Counted from the first letter of the stretch, positions 59,901 through 62,875 are shown. The stretch: DNA of 64,000 nt from Sphaerolaimus hirsutus (GCA_964036195.1 OZ038456.1:15996001-16060000), one strand, 5' to 3'. Notes: generated by a model from the letters alone, not told the origin. Numbers and translations are program-made.

Positions 59901-62875
59901 TCTAACGTAACACAGTAAGTGTTTTGAACGTCTGTCATACATTTCCCGGATTACAAATTGATAGTGCCCATTTTGAGGGGGGGGGGGGGGGGGGGGTTCG
60001 AGGTGGGGGTATTTCGAGGAAATACGGTATTCATATTTTGCGGCACCTAGTGTTTCATGGTGGTGTAAGCAATTTTATCATGGTACTCTACTCACCCCTT
60101 CAATAAACAATTCTAATGTTGTCATCTGATGTCCTGCTGCAGATATATTCAGAGTGACACTAGCCCACGGCATTTCACAGATCACACATTCACAATGTGC
60201 AGCTTGCTGGAGGCATACCAAATCTACTTCACTCATGATCTGAGATTCAATTTCAAATTGATTGTGATTGAATATAGGTATACTCGACGGACCGCAAAGC
60301 GCAAAGTATGCTCAGAATCCTACCATAATTTTATGAATAAGATATTGCGATAAAGTTCATAATTATTCATCTCATAGTACAAATGAAATATCATGATGAA
60401 AAACTGTATTGTTTTTGGTTCGTTATTCAGATGGGTTATGGTAGGTCTCCGTACTAAGTGTGATGTCCGTCGCGTCGAGTATACATTGGCCATTACTACT
60501 CTGTAATGAGTACTTACCTTTTCTTTGGGCTTCTTCACAGCAAAGATTGTGCTCTGGACAGATTGGAATTCTGGCATTGCAACAGTTGCCAGTACTTGCA
60601 TCAGGGGTTCTTCTGGACTACATTCCACTGACACTGAGCATTCCATTGTGCCTGGGTAAACATGCAGGTTATTAGACTGCAACATTTTCTCAAATGACTG
60701 CAACTGTAATACACACCAGAAAGTTTGAGATAAAGCCCTGCACTGGCTTCAGTATAGCCTGGATTTGTGACCACTGCGTGCACTTCAAACTCTTCACTGG
60801 GCACCTGCACATCAGCTGCCATGAAGAAGTTTTCCTGAAAGTGTAAAAATATAATTATATAGAACACTCTGAAATGGCATGGAATTGGTTTGTGAGTGCT
60901 CTATCTACCTGTGATGCTGCAGGCATGGTCTCCTGTGCTAGAAGGTGGGCAGACTCTGTGTGCACTAAATATTCATCATGTTCCTGTTTCTCTCTGTGCA
61001 CAAACTGGGTGGCCAGCTCAACTGACTCCTGTCTTGCACTTGCTGTGCTCAGTTGATCAGCTTTGAAGATACTCACAGCAGCTGGCAGTGTGCCAGCAAC
61101 TGTGTCTGTTCTGTATGTCTCTGCATGCAACACAAACTCACTAGTGGCTGATGTATCTGATAGTCTGGATGCCCTTGCTGACACCTGCTGATATGGCATT
61201 TCCAGGATGATTGCCTGGGGAATGAGAGTGATTACATGCATGTAGATGTATATACCTAGAAGGAATGAAATTTCATGGTCAAACTATCTACCTGGAGTTC
61301 AATGTATTCATGCTCCTTGACTAAGTCAGCAGCTGCCATGAAGTGCTCACTGCTGGTGGCCAAAAGCCATGCACTTGCTTGTATGTGTGGTACTTCCTGA
61401 ATGATTGCCGTGCACTCACTGAGCATATCAGGTTTAGTTACAGTGGCCCTGCAATTTTGTTATGCATGTATTACTATCACAAAATTATGTAAAGTTATCA
61501 AATATTTATATTCAAGTTACCTGATTCTCATTTCCACATGAGGAATGGTCACATGGAAACTAGCACTGGTAGCAGCAAATGCATGTGATTTCTGCACAAC
61601 TTTGGCCATTTCTGAACATGATTCCCATGGCTTTGCGGCAGTGACATTCACCTGAAATTTTATTGTGGTTTATTAAAACTAAATTATACAGATTAATATA
61701 ATTATTCACGTGGACTCACAGTATGTGTTCTCTTTGTCCGTGGTGGTTTGATGGGCATTTTCAATTTCATGAATTGTCCATGTCCAACTGACACCCAAGG
61801 GAAATGCTGCATTGTAAATGTCAAACAATGTTAAGCTAAGTATATAATCAAACGTTTATATCAAACTTCCACAAACCTGTATGACAGCAATGGCATCAAA
61901 TTGTGGCACAGCCGCTTCCACACCGACATTCACATCTGCCACCTCACTGTGTTCCACAACATGGCTTATTTGCTCTAGAACATCAATCTGCTGCATCTCT
62001 TCAATCTCTGTCACATGTTTCCTTGGCGCCAGCAGACTGCAGGTAAATATGATTGTTAGTTTACTTGGTTTTTATCCACATTCTAACTACATAAAGCACA
62101 TGGTCATAATCTTACTGACTTTGCAAGGCAGAATTCTGACAGCTGTATGGCTATGGTAGCCACAACATCATATCTCTGCATGATGTATGTTGTGAAGTCA
62201 GCTGCAACATTTGCTGTTTGTATAACAATCCTCATACGGCTGGAATTCAGGTGAATTTTTGTTACTTTGCAAATTGCATGTGGCTGATGAATGTAATTTG
62301 ACAGAAAATTTCTCACCCATCCCTGATCATTGGTATTACTTTGTAGGCATTTTCCACATCCATATATTGAATAGTGACCAGCATGTGGTGTTCATCGGAT
62401 TTTTTCCACAAGCCAAACATAGAGGTAATCCAACTCTTTGATTCCTTCTGTTGTGGCTTTGGTGCTGGAGCCTCAGCAATCTGTAAATAATTTTTTTTTT
62501 TAATTCATTGCAGTAGTGTGATCTTAATAAAAAGAATTTGCATGAGATGGTTTAAACTTTGACTCACTGTCACTCTGACTGCAACATATTGCTCTTCAGT
62601 GCATAGCAACGTGACAATGTGCTCAAAGTGTTGTTCTGGTTGCACAATTGTCACATTGCAACTGGTCATCTGGTCTGGTCTCTCAACTCTATCCATTCTG
62701 TATTGCTGCTGTTCCTGCTGCTGCATCTGATATTGTCGCTGTTGCAGTTCATATCGTTCCTGCTGCATTTGATATTGTTGCTGCTGCATTTGATATTCTT
62801 TCTGGTGCTTTTCATAAAAGTATTTTCGCTCCTGTTCTTGTCTCTGCTCATATTGTCTCGTTGAGCGCTGCCAGC
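1..62875 (-). CDS. Giant titin-like Ig/PEVK gene, partial (41 exons)
   Basis: All coding sequence I can support belongs to one minus-strand gene. I joined 41 exons through GT...AG introns; at every junction the phase of the donor exon matches the acceptor exon, giving about 37.1 kb (about 12,360 codons) without a stop. Domain order from the N-terminal side: Gln-rich segment; ~39-residue repeats with one embedded Ig domain; six further Ig I-set domains; more ~39-residue repeats; about 95 PEVK-like 60-residue units; a short linker; about 50 charged 59-residue units. Ig I-set trains with PEVK springs are known from titin, kettin/sallimus and nematode TTN-1, which act in sarcomeres; the muscle-type role here is inference. 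No kinase or fibronectin III domain is seen. The start lies at or right of e1 and the stop lies left of position 1. It could be a lineage-specific relative rather than a titin orthologue. Confidence 0.85.
1130..2616 (-). repeat. Higher-order duplicated block of e41, copy A
   Basis: About 8.4 units that reappear, apparently unchanged, 5,664 bp away (copy B about 6,794-8,280). Shared rare variants fix the register: ACTACCTGCC at 1311 and 6975, and TTTAAGAAAT at 1971 and 7635. The offset is exactly 32 x 177 bp. Confidence 0.85.
6794..8280 (-). repeat. Higher-order duplicated block of e41, copy B
   Basis: Partner of the block at 1,130-2,616. The match ends where TTCAGATC (copy A) meets TTCAAACC (copy B). 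Retention of private substitutions in both copies points to a recent unequal exchange or segmental duplication inside the exon. Confidence 0.85.
9495..9780. mobile_element. Foldback element with GTATCCAAAT core
   Basis: A long imperfect inverted repeat. The left arm (GACTTTTAAATGGTCTTTGTCA, then GTGTATCCAAAT) pairs with the right arm (ATTTGGATACAC ... TGACAAAGTC). The core contains repeats of GTATCCAAATCTTATGTT. The same core occurs in a second foldback at 51,391-51,772, so this is a dispersed family. Confidence 0.75.
10187..10718. mobile_element. hAT-type MITE with TTTTCCGTTTTCCGG array
   Basis: A 532-bp element whose ends are TAGGGTGTCAA and its exact inverted complement TTGACACCCTA, flanked by a perfect 8-bp duplication GTATTCAC (10179-10186 and 10719-10726). 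An 8-bp target duplication is the rule for hAT transposons. The interior is a pyrimidine-rich array of TTTCCGTTTTCCGG-like motifs; it has no transposase frame. Confidence 0.9.
10890..11345. repeat. Inverted repeat with GAAGTGAA arrays
   Basis: The ends TACACCTGGTGCCAGTTC (left) and the complement of GAACTGGCCCCAGGTGTA (right) are inverted. Behind each end lies an array of AGAAGTGAAATGGGAAGTG-like repeats (10925-11035), with the complementary TTCACTTCTCATTTCAC array at 11185-11320. A palindromic element is likely; I found no clear target duplication. Confidence 0.7.
11652..11771 (-). CDS. e40: basic linker exon between the two arrays
   Basis: A 120-nt, phase 1-1 exon; acceptor AAAACACAG, donor G|GTAGGT. 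It encodes APRKLQAKAKDRSPSPKDDH, KRTRTLVGAQDRDNVQEVS: basic and charged, with a Ser-Pro pair. It stands alone between introns of 3.3 and 2.7 kb; phase agreement with e39 and e41 is the main support. Confidence 0.75.
12605..13224. mobile_element. CpG-rich TIR element, TA-flanked
   Basis: The left end AAGTCGGCGGACATTTCACC (then CTACAAA) and the right end, read in reverse complement, AAGTCGGCAGACGTATCGCC (then CTACAAA), form terminal inverted repeats next to TA on both sides. The interior is richer in CpG than its surroundings. No transposase seen. TA duplication suggests the Tc1/mariner class, but this is inference. Confidence 0.65.
13229..13882. mobile_element. hAT-type MITE with AAAAAACGTTTTTT ends
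   Basis: A 654-bp element. The ends TAAGGTTGG and (complement of) CCAACCCTA match at 8 of 9 positions and are flanked by TTTACCAC (13221-13228) and GTTACCAC (13883-13890), an 8-bp target duplication with one mismatch. The subterminal regions carry poly-A/T runs around ACGT. The left duplication overlaps the last bases of the 12605-13224 element. Confidence 0.8.
15066..33092 (-). CDS. e39: 18,027-nt exon, PEVK-like array of ~95 units
   Basis: A single uninterrupted exon of 18,027 nt (6,009 codons), phase 1-1; acceptor CATTGCACAG, donor G|GTATGA. The start is polar and Gln-rich (THNDD/QQQQ patches near 33.0 kb), then lead-in units diverge, then about 95 tandem units follow. A unit reads DDQKKPASKFAKKVKPATDG, EMQAAEKLLEDVEPGKVTGV, KEPGQKPGSKEHQKMELPET: 60 residues, or 62-64 with extra Thr-Glu pairs. 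By eye Pro, Glu, Val and Lys make half the unit, as in titin PEVK springs; it should be disordered and extensible. The array ends near 15.43 kb in a diverged Met/His-rich tail. The many 61-residue plus-strand frames here are antisense echoes of the unit. Array length depends on a correct assembly. Confidence 0.93.
21680..24211 (-). repeat. Seven-unit block of e39 duplicated in tandem
   Basis: The block at about 21.68-22.94 kb recurs at about 22.95-24.21 kb with an offset of exactly 1,266 bp (six 180-bp units and one 186-bp unit). Private variants are shared, for example GCGGCC at 22331/23597 and TCTGGCGTTC at 22611/23877. Confidence 0.85.
33093..33893 (-). other. Intron between e38 and e39, with CA-rich microsatellite
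   Basis: About 800 bp, AT-rich, with no inverted-repeat element that I can see. A degenerate CA-rich (ACAC/ACAA/ATAC) microsatellite lies at about 33,745-33,812. Confidence 0.6.
33894..34010 (-). CDS. e38: single 39-residue repeat unit
   Basis: A 117-nt, phase 1-1 exon: exactly 39 codons. Acceptor GATATCACAG, donor G|GTTAGT. One unit: RHTDVKAMLSAELCGPVIED, EFAIFVDVMAIKI. It is the last repeat unit before the PEVK-like arrays. Confidence 0.82.
34011..34604 (-). other. Intron between e37 and e38, with transposon remnants
   Basis: Contains a truncated GGCGCC-type hAT element beginning TAGTGATGGAAAAGCGCC at 34265, running to about 34,345, and a partial C-rich TA-family element (about 34,370-34,471) ending in GGGGTATTTCGAGGTAACAC. 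Confidence 0.65.
34265..34345. mobile_element. hAT-type GGCGCC MITE, truncated copy
   Basis: Begins with the intact family end TAGTGATGGAAAAGCGCC and has several GGCGCC/GGCGCT palindromes, but the right terminus CCATCACTA is absent. Confidence 0.7.
34605..35066 (-). CDS. e37: four-unit repeat exon
   Basis: A 462-nt exon, phase 1-1 (154 codons); acceptor ACTCGCAG, donor G|GTGTGT. It encodes IAKPCHDETIKLDAEIMAES, NAVIAVQIEELNDASASLVV and so on: about four ~39-residue units, the last ending near VEVSNEQVA. The units are diverged from those in e36. Confidence 0.85.
35067..35647 (-). other. Intron between e36 and e37
   Basis: About 580 bp of AT-rich intron. I see no repeat ends or other signals here. 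Confidence 0.55.
35648..39496 (-). CDS. e36: ~33 fused 39-residue repeats in one exon
   Basis: A 3,849-nt exon, phase 1-1; acceptor TTTCCCAG, donor G|GTAGAT. It encodes 1,283 residues of the repeat without an intron. In the middle the units form a clear double repeat of 77 residues (231 bp): a half like AEISVNKMQQLENVAATVLE + LCHETAGKEIHKVG and a half like MEIQTEFKKELSSKEIQATF + TESSSE. Copies about 36.6-36.99 and 37.3-37.68 kb are nearly identical at an offset of 693 bp (3 x 231). Units near both ends are more diverged, as expected if the array grew from the middle. Alternating hydrophobic residues suggest beta strands; I do not recognise the family. Confidence 0.92.
39647..40053. mobile_element. 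TA-family C-rich MITE, copy 1
   Basis: Left end TACCGTATATCACCAAATAA and the reverse complement of the right end TACTGTATATCCTTAAATAA form the TIR; TA flanks both sides. It makes up most of the intron between e35 and e36. Confidence 0.8.
40078..40200 (-). CDS. e35: single 39-residue repeat unit
   Basis: A 123-nt, phase 1-1 exon, the same length as e34; acceptor CTATTTCAG, donor G|GTTAGT. One unit: AETITVQTELAKSQQIGTVE, ALCLESPVESVEVNV. The intron separating it from e34 is mostly a hAT element. Confidence 0.87.
40226..40435. mobile_element. hAT-type GGCGCC MITE with perfect 8-bp target duplication
   Basis: The element occupies 40234-40427 (194 bp), with ends TAGTGATGGAA and its inverted complement TTCCATCACTA. 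The 8-bp duplication ATGGAAAT is exact at 40226-40233 and 40428-40435. The interior consists almost wholly of GGCGCC palindromes spaced by short linkers. It fills about three quarters of the intron between e34 and e35; without the insertion that intron would be about 64 nt. Confidence 0.93.
40467..40589 (-). CDS. e34: single 39-residue repeat unit
   Basis: A 123-nt, phase 1-1 exon; acceptor ACATTTCAG, donor A|GTGAGT. One unit: RADTFTLNAELAKAEVVGRI, EATVLESPMVVATST. It aligns closely with e35 (TxxxELAKxxxxGxxEAxxLESP). Confidence 0.87.
40951..41076 (-). CDS. e33: single 39-residue repeat unit
   Basis: A 126-nt, phase 1-1 exon; acceptor ATTTTACAG, donor A|GTAAGT. One unit: MECTMQTTVSKSPYTAHALA, then AEVPLAILRAAVS. 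It starts a run of one-unit exons of near-equal length that leads to e36. Confidence 0.85.
41319..41450 (-). CDS. e32: Ig domain 7, second half
   Basis: Acceptor ATCATTGCAG, donor G|GTCTGT, chosen over a GTTTAC four bases on because it keeps phase with e33. Contains NEDGICILTIPYL and DDEGLYECVAVNVHGQSSTK. It ends the Ig train; phase 1 in, 1 out. Confidence 0.85.
41451..41973 (-). other. Intron between e31 and e32, mostly a TA-family MITE
   Basis: The element at 41469-41881 (left TAGCGTATTACGTCGAATTA, right end TTTCGATGAAATACGGTA) takes up most of the intron. An interior stretch (ATGATGTACATCAT ... TACTACGATCCTTA) is shared with the copy at 53,151-53,463. Confidence 0.75.
41974..42162 (-). 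CDS. e31: Ig domain 7, first half
   Basis: Acceptor AACTGCAG, donor A|GTAACT. Contains QPIFAQFLPAETS and ALKLKCIVTGQPLPSISWQR, then NGQTCYKAQ. The split differs from the other Ig pairs: this exon ends in phase 1, not 2. The donor placement is the least certain part. Confidence 0.82.
42163..43182 (-). other. Intron between e30 and e31
   Basis: About 1.0 kb of AT-rich sequence. I found no TIR, array or coding signal in it. Confidence 0.5.
43183..43313 (-). CDS. e30: Ig domain 6, second half
   Basis: Acceptor CAAAAACAG, donor G|GTTAGT. Contains HIIYEDGICILELQAP and STGNYTCIATNDAGEARTTC. Phase 2 in, 1 out. Confidence 0.9.
43724..43898 (-). CDS. e29: Ig domain 6, first half
   Basis: Acceptor CACATTTCAG, donor GG|GTGAGA. 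A Ser linker (DITESASSVADQ) precedes APIFTQPLAEHT and TIRLKCNVRGLPMPTVEWQH (Cys, Trp). Phase 1 in, 2 out. Confidence 0.9.
43899..44510 (-). other. Intron between e28 and e29, with nested elements
   Basis: A degraded TA-family element (about 43,965-44,363, right end GGTATTTCGAGGAAATACGG) is followed by a GGCGCC hAT element (about 44,377-44,489). Confidence 0.7.
44369..44497. mobile_element. hAT-type GGCGCC MITE, second copy
   Basis: Ends ACTGATGGAAAAGCGCC and CCATTCCATCACTA with a GGCGCC array between. The flanks CTGGCAAA (44369-44376) and CTGGCAAA (44490-44497) form an exact 8-bp duplication if two extra bases at the left end are allowed. Compared with the copy at 40234 it is shorter, with fewer palindromes. 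Confidence 0.82.
44511..44686 (-). CDS. e28: Ig domain 5, second half
   Basis: Acceptor CACAATTCAG, donor G|GTTCGT. It completes the Trp codon and encodes YKNGQAVRAEKGIRTTFEDG, VCLLDIHAPLAHL and HSGTYTCVATNSAGQVRTTT. Higher GC than its neighbours. A GGCGCC-rich hAT element lies 21 bp beyond its donor. Phase 2 in, 1 out. Confidence 0.92.
44719..45071. mobile_element. TA-family MITE, copy in intron e27/e28
   Basis: Left end TACTGTATAATCTTGAATAC; right end in reverse complement TACAGTATATCCTTGAATAA. The interior is G-rich. It fills most of the intron between the two halves of Ig domain 5. Confidence 0.75.
45114..45252 (-). CDS. e27: Ig domain 5, first half
   Basis: Acceptor ATATTTCACAG, donor TG|GTAAGT, which splits the core Trp codon. 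Contains APHFTLELHEHLEAV and RPLRLKCNVIGQPIPQVK. Phase 1 in, 2 out. Confidence 0.9.
45253..47711 (-). other. Intron between e26 and e27
   Basis: About 2.5 kb. One intact TA-family element lies at 47106-47537. The remaining 2 kb is AT-rich; short plus-strand frames at 46.56-46.95 kb look like chance. Confidence 0.55.
47106..47537. mobile_element. TA-family C-rich MITE, best-preserved copy
   Basis: 432 bp. Left end TACCGTATTTCCTCGAAATA; the right end is its exact inverted complement, TATTTCGAGGAAATACGGTA. The interior has runs of G and repeats of GGGGGTATTTCGAGG. It serves as the reference copy for the other family members in this window. Confidence 0.88.
47712..47845 (-). CDS. e26: Ig domain 4, second half
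   Basis: Acceptor ACGAATTTCAG, donor G|GTATGT. Contains TEIYEDGICLLKM and SEFVCVASNSVGVARTCC. The usual D-x-G-x-Y is degenerate (VLGSEFVC), but the Cys and the A-S-N-S-V-G turn are present. Phase 2 in, 1 out. Confidence 0.88.
48172..50537. mobile_element. Mariner-like 2.4-kb element, non-coding
   Basis: Left end TACAGGGTGCGGCAATTTAG and right end (reverse complement) TACAGGGTGAGGCAATTTAG; the arms stay alignable for about 150 bp (both include GGTCGGAT, AAATTTTAGGTCAACATT and GGATCC). TA flanks suggest the Tc1/mariner class. Inside are ATTTATATATATTTATA tracts at both ends and a nested TA-family element (48,701-49,176). No transposase is recognisable. It sits between the two halves of Ig domain 4. 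Confidence 0.8.
48701..49176. mobile_element. TA-family MITE nested in the mariner-like element
   Basis: Left end TACCATATTTCCTCGAAATA; right end GGTAATTTGAGGAAATACAGTA. Because it lies inside 48172-50537, it inserted later than that element. Confidence 0.8.
50563..50705 (-). CDS. e25: Ig domain 4, first half
   Basis: Acceptor TCTATTCAG, donor AC|GTAAGT. Contains PLTLKCICTGHPAPVVNWLI with Cys, Trp and the G-x-P-x-P loop. Phase 0 in, 2 out. Its donor lies about 25 bp from the end of the 2.4-kb mariner-like insertion that fills the next intron. Confidence 0.9.
50903..51101 (-). CDS. e24: Ig domain 3, second half, plus Ser/Thr linker
   Basis: Acceptor CACGCGCAG, donor CAG|GTGGGC. Contains IIYEDGICLLRIK and ESDFGEYTCEAANAVGSATT, then a linker (KETAVLQTSDTSVSTSGVDQ). 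A second GT about 30 bases on would place a TAG in the exon and is rejected. Phase 2 in, 0 out. Confidence 0.9.
51126..52150. mobile_element. hAT-type element with AATAAAATAAAA arrays
   Basis: 1,025 bp. Ends CAGGGTTGG and CCAACCCTG are exact inverted complements; the 8-bp duplication TGTATGAG is perfect at 51118-51125 and 52151-52158. Subterminal regions are AATAAAATAAAAT arrays. A foldback element (51,391-51,772) sits inside. It lies in the intron between the two halves of Ig domain 3. Confidence 0.92.
51391..51772. mobile_element. Foldback element nested in hAT element
   Basis: A nearly complete palindrome. The left arm carries AAATGTCATG and AATTGTCATGACA motifs and then GTATCCAAAT; the right arm carries their complements. 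Shares its GTATCCAAATCTTATGTT core with the foldback at 9.5-9.8 kb. Confidence 0.8.
52190..52317. mobile_element. Short TA-family MITE
   Basis: 128 bp, left end TACCGTATTTCCTTGAAATA, right end TAGGTAATTACGGTA. Internally shortened compared with the 432-bp copy. Confidence 0.75.
52539..52758 (-). CDS. e23: linker plus Ig domain 3, first half
   Basis: Acceptor AATCACGCAG, donor GA|GTTAGT. A Ser/Gln linker (GSSTEQSSLAESDGAIPTQP) precedes the Ig half with AQLKCIVVGHPMPAVDWYKD (Cys, Trp). The GTTAGT donor, rather than a GTGGTG six bases on, restores frame with e24. Phase 1 in, 2 out. Confidence 0.9.
52806..53143. mobile_element. TA-family MITE, diverged copy
   Basis: Left TAACGTATTTATTCGAATAA, right (reverse complement) TAGTGTATTTACTCAAATAA. 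Lies next to another copy starting at 53151. Confidence 0.7.
53151..53463. mobile_element. TA-family MITE
   Basis: 313 bp, left TACTGTATTACCTCGAATTA, right TATTTCGAGGTAATACGGTA. Only 8 bp separate it from the preceding copy, so the intron between e22 and e23 is almost entirely two tandem insertions. Confidence 0.8.
53500..53636 (-). CDS. e22: Ig domain 2, second half
   Basis: Acceptor TACGCACAG, donor G|GTAAGA. Contains INEDGICLLEIAHAL and KEDEGEYSCEAVNAVGSATT, the standard D-x-G-x-Y-x-C-x-A-x-N-x-x-G signature. Phase 2 in, 1 out. The EDGICLL motif recurs in most second-half Ig exons of this gene. Confidence 0.92.
53712..53814 (-). CDS. e21: Ig domain 2, first half
   Basis: Acceptor GCCCCACAG, donor CA|GTGAGT. 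It encodes the B to C' strands: SSATLRCHVTGFPAPSVTWY with the conserved Cys and Trp and the G-x-P-x-P loop of I-set domains. Phase 1 in, 2 out. Confidence 0.9.
53815..54286 (-). other. Intron between e20 and e21
   Basis: About 470 bp, AT-rich; I see no element ends or other signals. Confidence 0.5.
54287..54383 (-). CDS. e20: Ser-rich linker into Ig domain 2
   Basis: Acceptor ATCTTTTCAG, donor A|GTATGT. It encodes a Ser/Thr/Pro linker (SITSSEKSSTSSMGLPTHPP) and the A strand of Ig domain 2 (AFPVALTEK), which continues across the phase-1 junction as TAKPGSSATLRCH in e21. That continuity decided the donor. Confidence 0.85.
54451..54535 (-). CDS. e19: acidic linker exon
   Basis: An 85-nt exon with acceptor AATTTGCAG and donor GAG|GTAAGA. 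Glu-rich, Met-rich peptide (MAESMMVEEYHSEKDASEYE, ending ELPEE). No fold expected; it joins e18 to the Ig train. Confidence 0.8.
54630..54865 (-). CDS. e18: acidic repeat/linker exon
   Basis: Acceptor TATATGCAG, donor AG|GTAAAT; phase 0 in, 2 out. It encodes PVNVSLKFGQIFAGTDIVVT, DYEMAVILAEDVFEEAYLAI and then an acidic, Tyr-rich tail (SAEDYELYQFPQDLQTEKMK). The first part still has the repeat-like alternation; the tail is a linker toward the Ig train. Confidence 0.85.
54866..56318 (-). other. Intron between e17 and e18, with split TA-family ends
   Basis: A left-type end (AAGTATTTCCTCGAAATACC at about 55,007) and a right-type end (GGTATTTCGAAGAAATACGG, ending about 56,172) lie some 1.2 kb apart. 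This is either one long element or two partial copies. The DNA between has a possible retroelement remnant. Confidence 0.55.
55520..55747 (-). pseudogene. Possible LINE reverse-transcriptase tail remnant
   Basis: A 75-residue minus-strand frame whose middle (SLKYIVGQRKLSFFGQVILK) resembles the R/K-x-L-x-x-x-G-H-V-x-R motif common near the C-terminus of non-LTR retrotransposon ORF2 proteins. Only this short segment is visible and the His is replaced, so it would be a decayed fragment. It could equally be chance. Confidence 0.35.
56319..56504 (-). CDS. e17: repeat exon
   Basis: A 186-nt exon (62 codons, phase 0-0); acceptor TTAAATTGCAG, donor ACG|GTTGGT. It encodes FMDYSVYLNADSPHGGIDAT and FSELKFDLHAQFERESE. 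It is separated from e16 by an intron of only 78 nt whose length is a multiple of three and which contains no stop, so retention would add 26 codons in frame. Confidence 0.75.
56583..56909 (-). CDS. e16: multi-unit repeat exon
   Basis: A 327-nt exon (109 codons, phase 0-0); acceptor CCAACACAG, donor ACG|GTATGG. It contains a Ser/Thr linker (KTLPTTSKDSTPT) and then repeat strands such as HAFTVDVDIEACQSHQ, CTVQDVQLQEMGETVIFG and YDILLADVPRETLGPQKIT. Two neighbouring units share the L-x-E-x-P/G pattern of this repeat class. Confidence 0.8.
57141..57307 (-). CDS. e15: 39-residue repeat exon
   Basis: Acceptor CAATTTTCAG, donor GAG|GTAAAT. After Ig domain 1 the protein returns to the 39-residue repeat: FKVEESRSTATLVTGLEKAP, then ALDTLLQNIPYECAQLTIIE and RYTESTKVE. 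Phase 1 in, 0 out. Confidence 0.8.
57375..57486 (-). CDS. e14: Ig domain 1, second half (Cys missing)
   Basis: Acceptor TTTCACACTCAG, donor G|GTAGAC. It encodes LLIHEAQLKDAGMYSVIIG, matching the I-set motif L-x-I-x-x-(x)-D-x-G-x-Y-x-C, but the Cys position is Val, so this domain cannot form the usual B-F disulphide. Phase 0 in, 1 out. Confidence 0.85.
57563..57726 (-). CDS. e13: Ig domain 1, first half
   Basis: Acceptor CTATTGCAG, donor GAA|GTGAGT. It encodes the N-terminal half of an Ig fold: a Pro-rich lead (LPAPELITILQGSS), the B-strand Cys (SITCSVPNYG) and the core Trp (SVTWAKNDIP). The spacing is typical of I-set domains. Ends in phase 0, unlike the phase-2 split used by the other Ig domains here. 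Confidence 0.85.
57727..59307 (-). other. Intron between e12 and e13
   Basis: Holds a perfect-ended TIR element (57778-58421) and a degraded TA-family copy (58606-58814, left TGCCGTATTACCTC, right GAGGTAATACAATA). The rest is AT-rich with no clear signal. Confidence 0.6.
57778..58421. mobile_element. TIR element with repeated AAAGTACCGATCTACA motif
   Basis: 644 bp. The first 35 bases (TGAAGGGTGTGCTTCTAAAA, then GTACCGATCTACAAA) and last 35 are perfect inverted complements; TA flanks each side, and the palindrome extends two more bases outside that. The 16-base motif AAAGTACCGATCTACA recurs several times inside in slightly changed form. No transposase frame. Class uncertain: Tc1/mariner-like or PIF/Harbinger-like. 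Confidence 0.85.
59308..59419 (-). CDS. e12: 39-residue repeat unit
   Basis: A 112-nt exon with acceptor ATACTCCAG and donor G|GTCAGT. One unit: GLDATVIHTPYEYASAQIFT followed by SRVITERQEKT. Phase 0 in, 1 out, leading directly into the first Ig domain. Confidence 0.75.
59420..60095 (-). other. Intron between e11 and e12
   Basis: Contains a TA-family element at 59758-60029 (left TACCGTATTTCCTCG, right CGAGGAAATACGGTA) with a long poly-G run. Next to it (59.5-59.72 kb) is a short open frame discussed under rejected items. Confidence 0.6.
59758..60029. mobile_element. TA-family MITE with poly-G run
   Basis: 272 bp; both 15-bp ends are perfect complements of each other and match the reference copy at 47106. 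A run of about 20 G lies near 59,978-59,996, a likely source of sequencing or replication slippage. Confidence 0.82.
60096..60239 (-). CDS. e11: Cys-containing repeat unit
   Basis: A 144-nt, 48-codon, phase 0-0 exon; acceptor GAATCTCAG, donor GGG|GTGAGT. It encodes SEVDLVCLQQAAHCECVICE, then WASVTLNISAAGHQMTTLEL. The four Cys residues packed in about 15 residues are unusual for this protein; I do not recognise them as a known metal-binding motif. Confidence 0.75.
60518..60651 (-). CDS. e10: 39-residue repeat unit
   Basis: Acceptor TTTACCCAG, donor AAG|GTAAGT (a near-perfect consensus). One unit: TMECSVSVECSPEEPLMQVLA, cut here at ECSPEEP, then MPEFQSVQSTIFAVKKPKEK. Phase 1 in, 0 out. Confidence 0.8.
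60717..60834 (-). CDS. e9: 39-residue repeat unit
   Basis: A 118-nt exon with acceptor ACTTTCAG and donor G|GTGTGT (phase 0 in, 1 out). One unit: FMAADVQVPSEEFEVHAVV then GYTEASAGLYLKLS. About one unit length of DNA. Confidence 0.8.
60909..61214 (-). CDS. e8: multi-unit repeat exon
   Basis: A 306-nt exon (102 codons, phase 0-0) with acceptor TTCCCCAG and donor CAG|GTAGAT. It carries about two and a half ~39-residue units; each holds a hydrophobic strand, a Glu and an Ala/Ser/Thr-rich stretch (SATSEFVLHAETYRTDTVAG; QFVHREKQEHDEYLVHTESA). It is a small version of the unit fusion seen in e36. Confidence 0.85.
61292..61448 (-). CDS. e7: 39-residue repeat units
   Basis: Acceptor AAATTGCAG, donor CAG|GTAGAT. 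The peptide contains TAIIQEVPHIQASAWLLA; the similar QAIILEMPYQQVSARA begins about 39 residues later across the e7/e8 junction, which helps define the repeat period in this part of the gene. Phase 2 in, 0 out. Confidence 0.8.
61521..61651 (-). CDS. e6: 39-residue repeat unit
   Basis: Acceptor AAATTTCAG, donor AG|GTAACT (phase 0 in, 2 out). It encodes VNVTAAKPWESCSEMAKVV, then SHAFAATSASFHVTIPHVEM. The spacing of hydrophobic strands agrees with the neighbouring units. Confidence 0.8.
61720..61806 (-). CDS. e5: short basic linker exon
   Basis: An 87-nt, phase 0-0 exon (29 codons) with acceptor ATGCAG and donor ACT|GTGAGT. The peptide is Pro/Lys-rich (KLKMPIKPPRTKR). Its length in whole codons means it can be skipped without a frame change. 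Confidence 0.75.
61877..62036 (-). CDS. e4: repeat exon
   Basis: Acceptor TTTACCTGCAG, donor CAG|GTTTGT. It encodes a charged stretch (APRKHVTEIEEM) followed by QIDVLEQISHVVEHSEVADV and a further hydrophobic strand. One T precedes the first full codon, which completes the AA left by e3. Part of the same repeat region; no family recognised. Confidence 0.75.
62120..62239 (-). CDS. e3: 39-residue repeat unit
   Basis: A 120-nt exon with acceptor ATTCCAG and donor AAA|GTCAGT. A second GT three bases further on (TCA|GTAAGA) looks better by consensus but would break the frame with e4, so GTCAGT is chosen. The peptide (IVIQTANVAADF...VVATIAIQLSEF) shows the alternating hydrophobic pattern and the xATxxxxLSE motif of the gene's ~39-residue repeat. 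Confidence 0.7.
62317..62480 (-). CDS. e2: linker and repeat exon
   Basis: Acceptor TTTACAG, donor GG|GTGAGA; phase 0 in, 2 out. It encodes a Pro/Lys linker (APAPKPQQK) followed by SWITSMFGLWKKSDEHH and a beta-like strand (MLVTIQYMDVENAY). No family recognised. The match of phases with e1 and e3 and the clean open frame support it. Confidence 0.75.
62568..62875 (-). CDS. e1: Gln-rich coiled segment plus first beta-like repeat
   Basis: The most upstream coding stretch I can support. It opens with a Gln/Tyr/Glu-rich segment of about 65 residues (recurring QYQMQQ and YELQQ patterns, coiled-coil-like), then changes to a beta-type stretch with VTIVQPEQ and VTLLCTEEQ. The donor GTGAGT follows codon ACA (phase 0). 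Upstream the frame hits a TGA, so the exon probably begins at an acceptor just before the GCTGGCAGC stretch (phase uncertain); an internal ATG start at 62789 is the alternative. The Gln-rich tract is unlike anything else in the gene except the short Gln-rich patch near the start of e39. Confidence 0.65.
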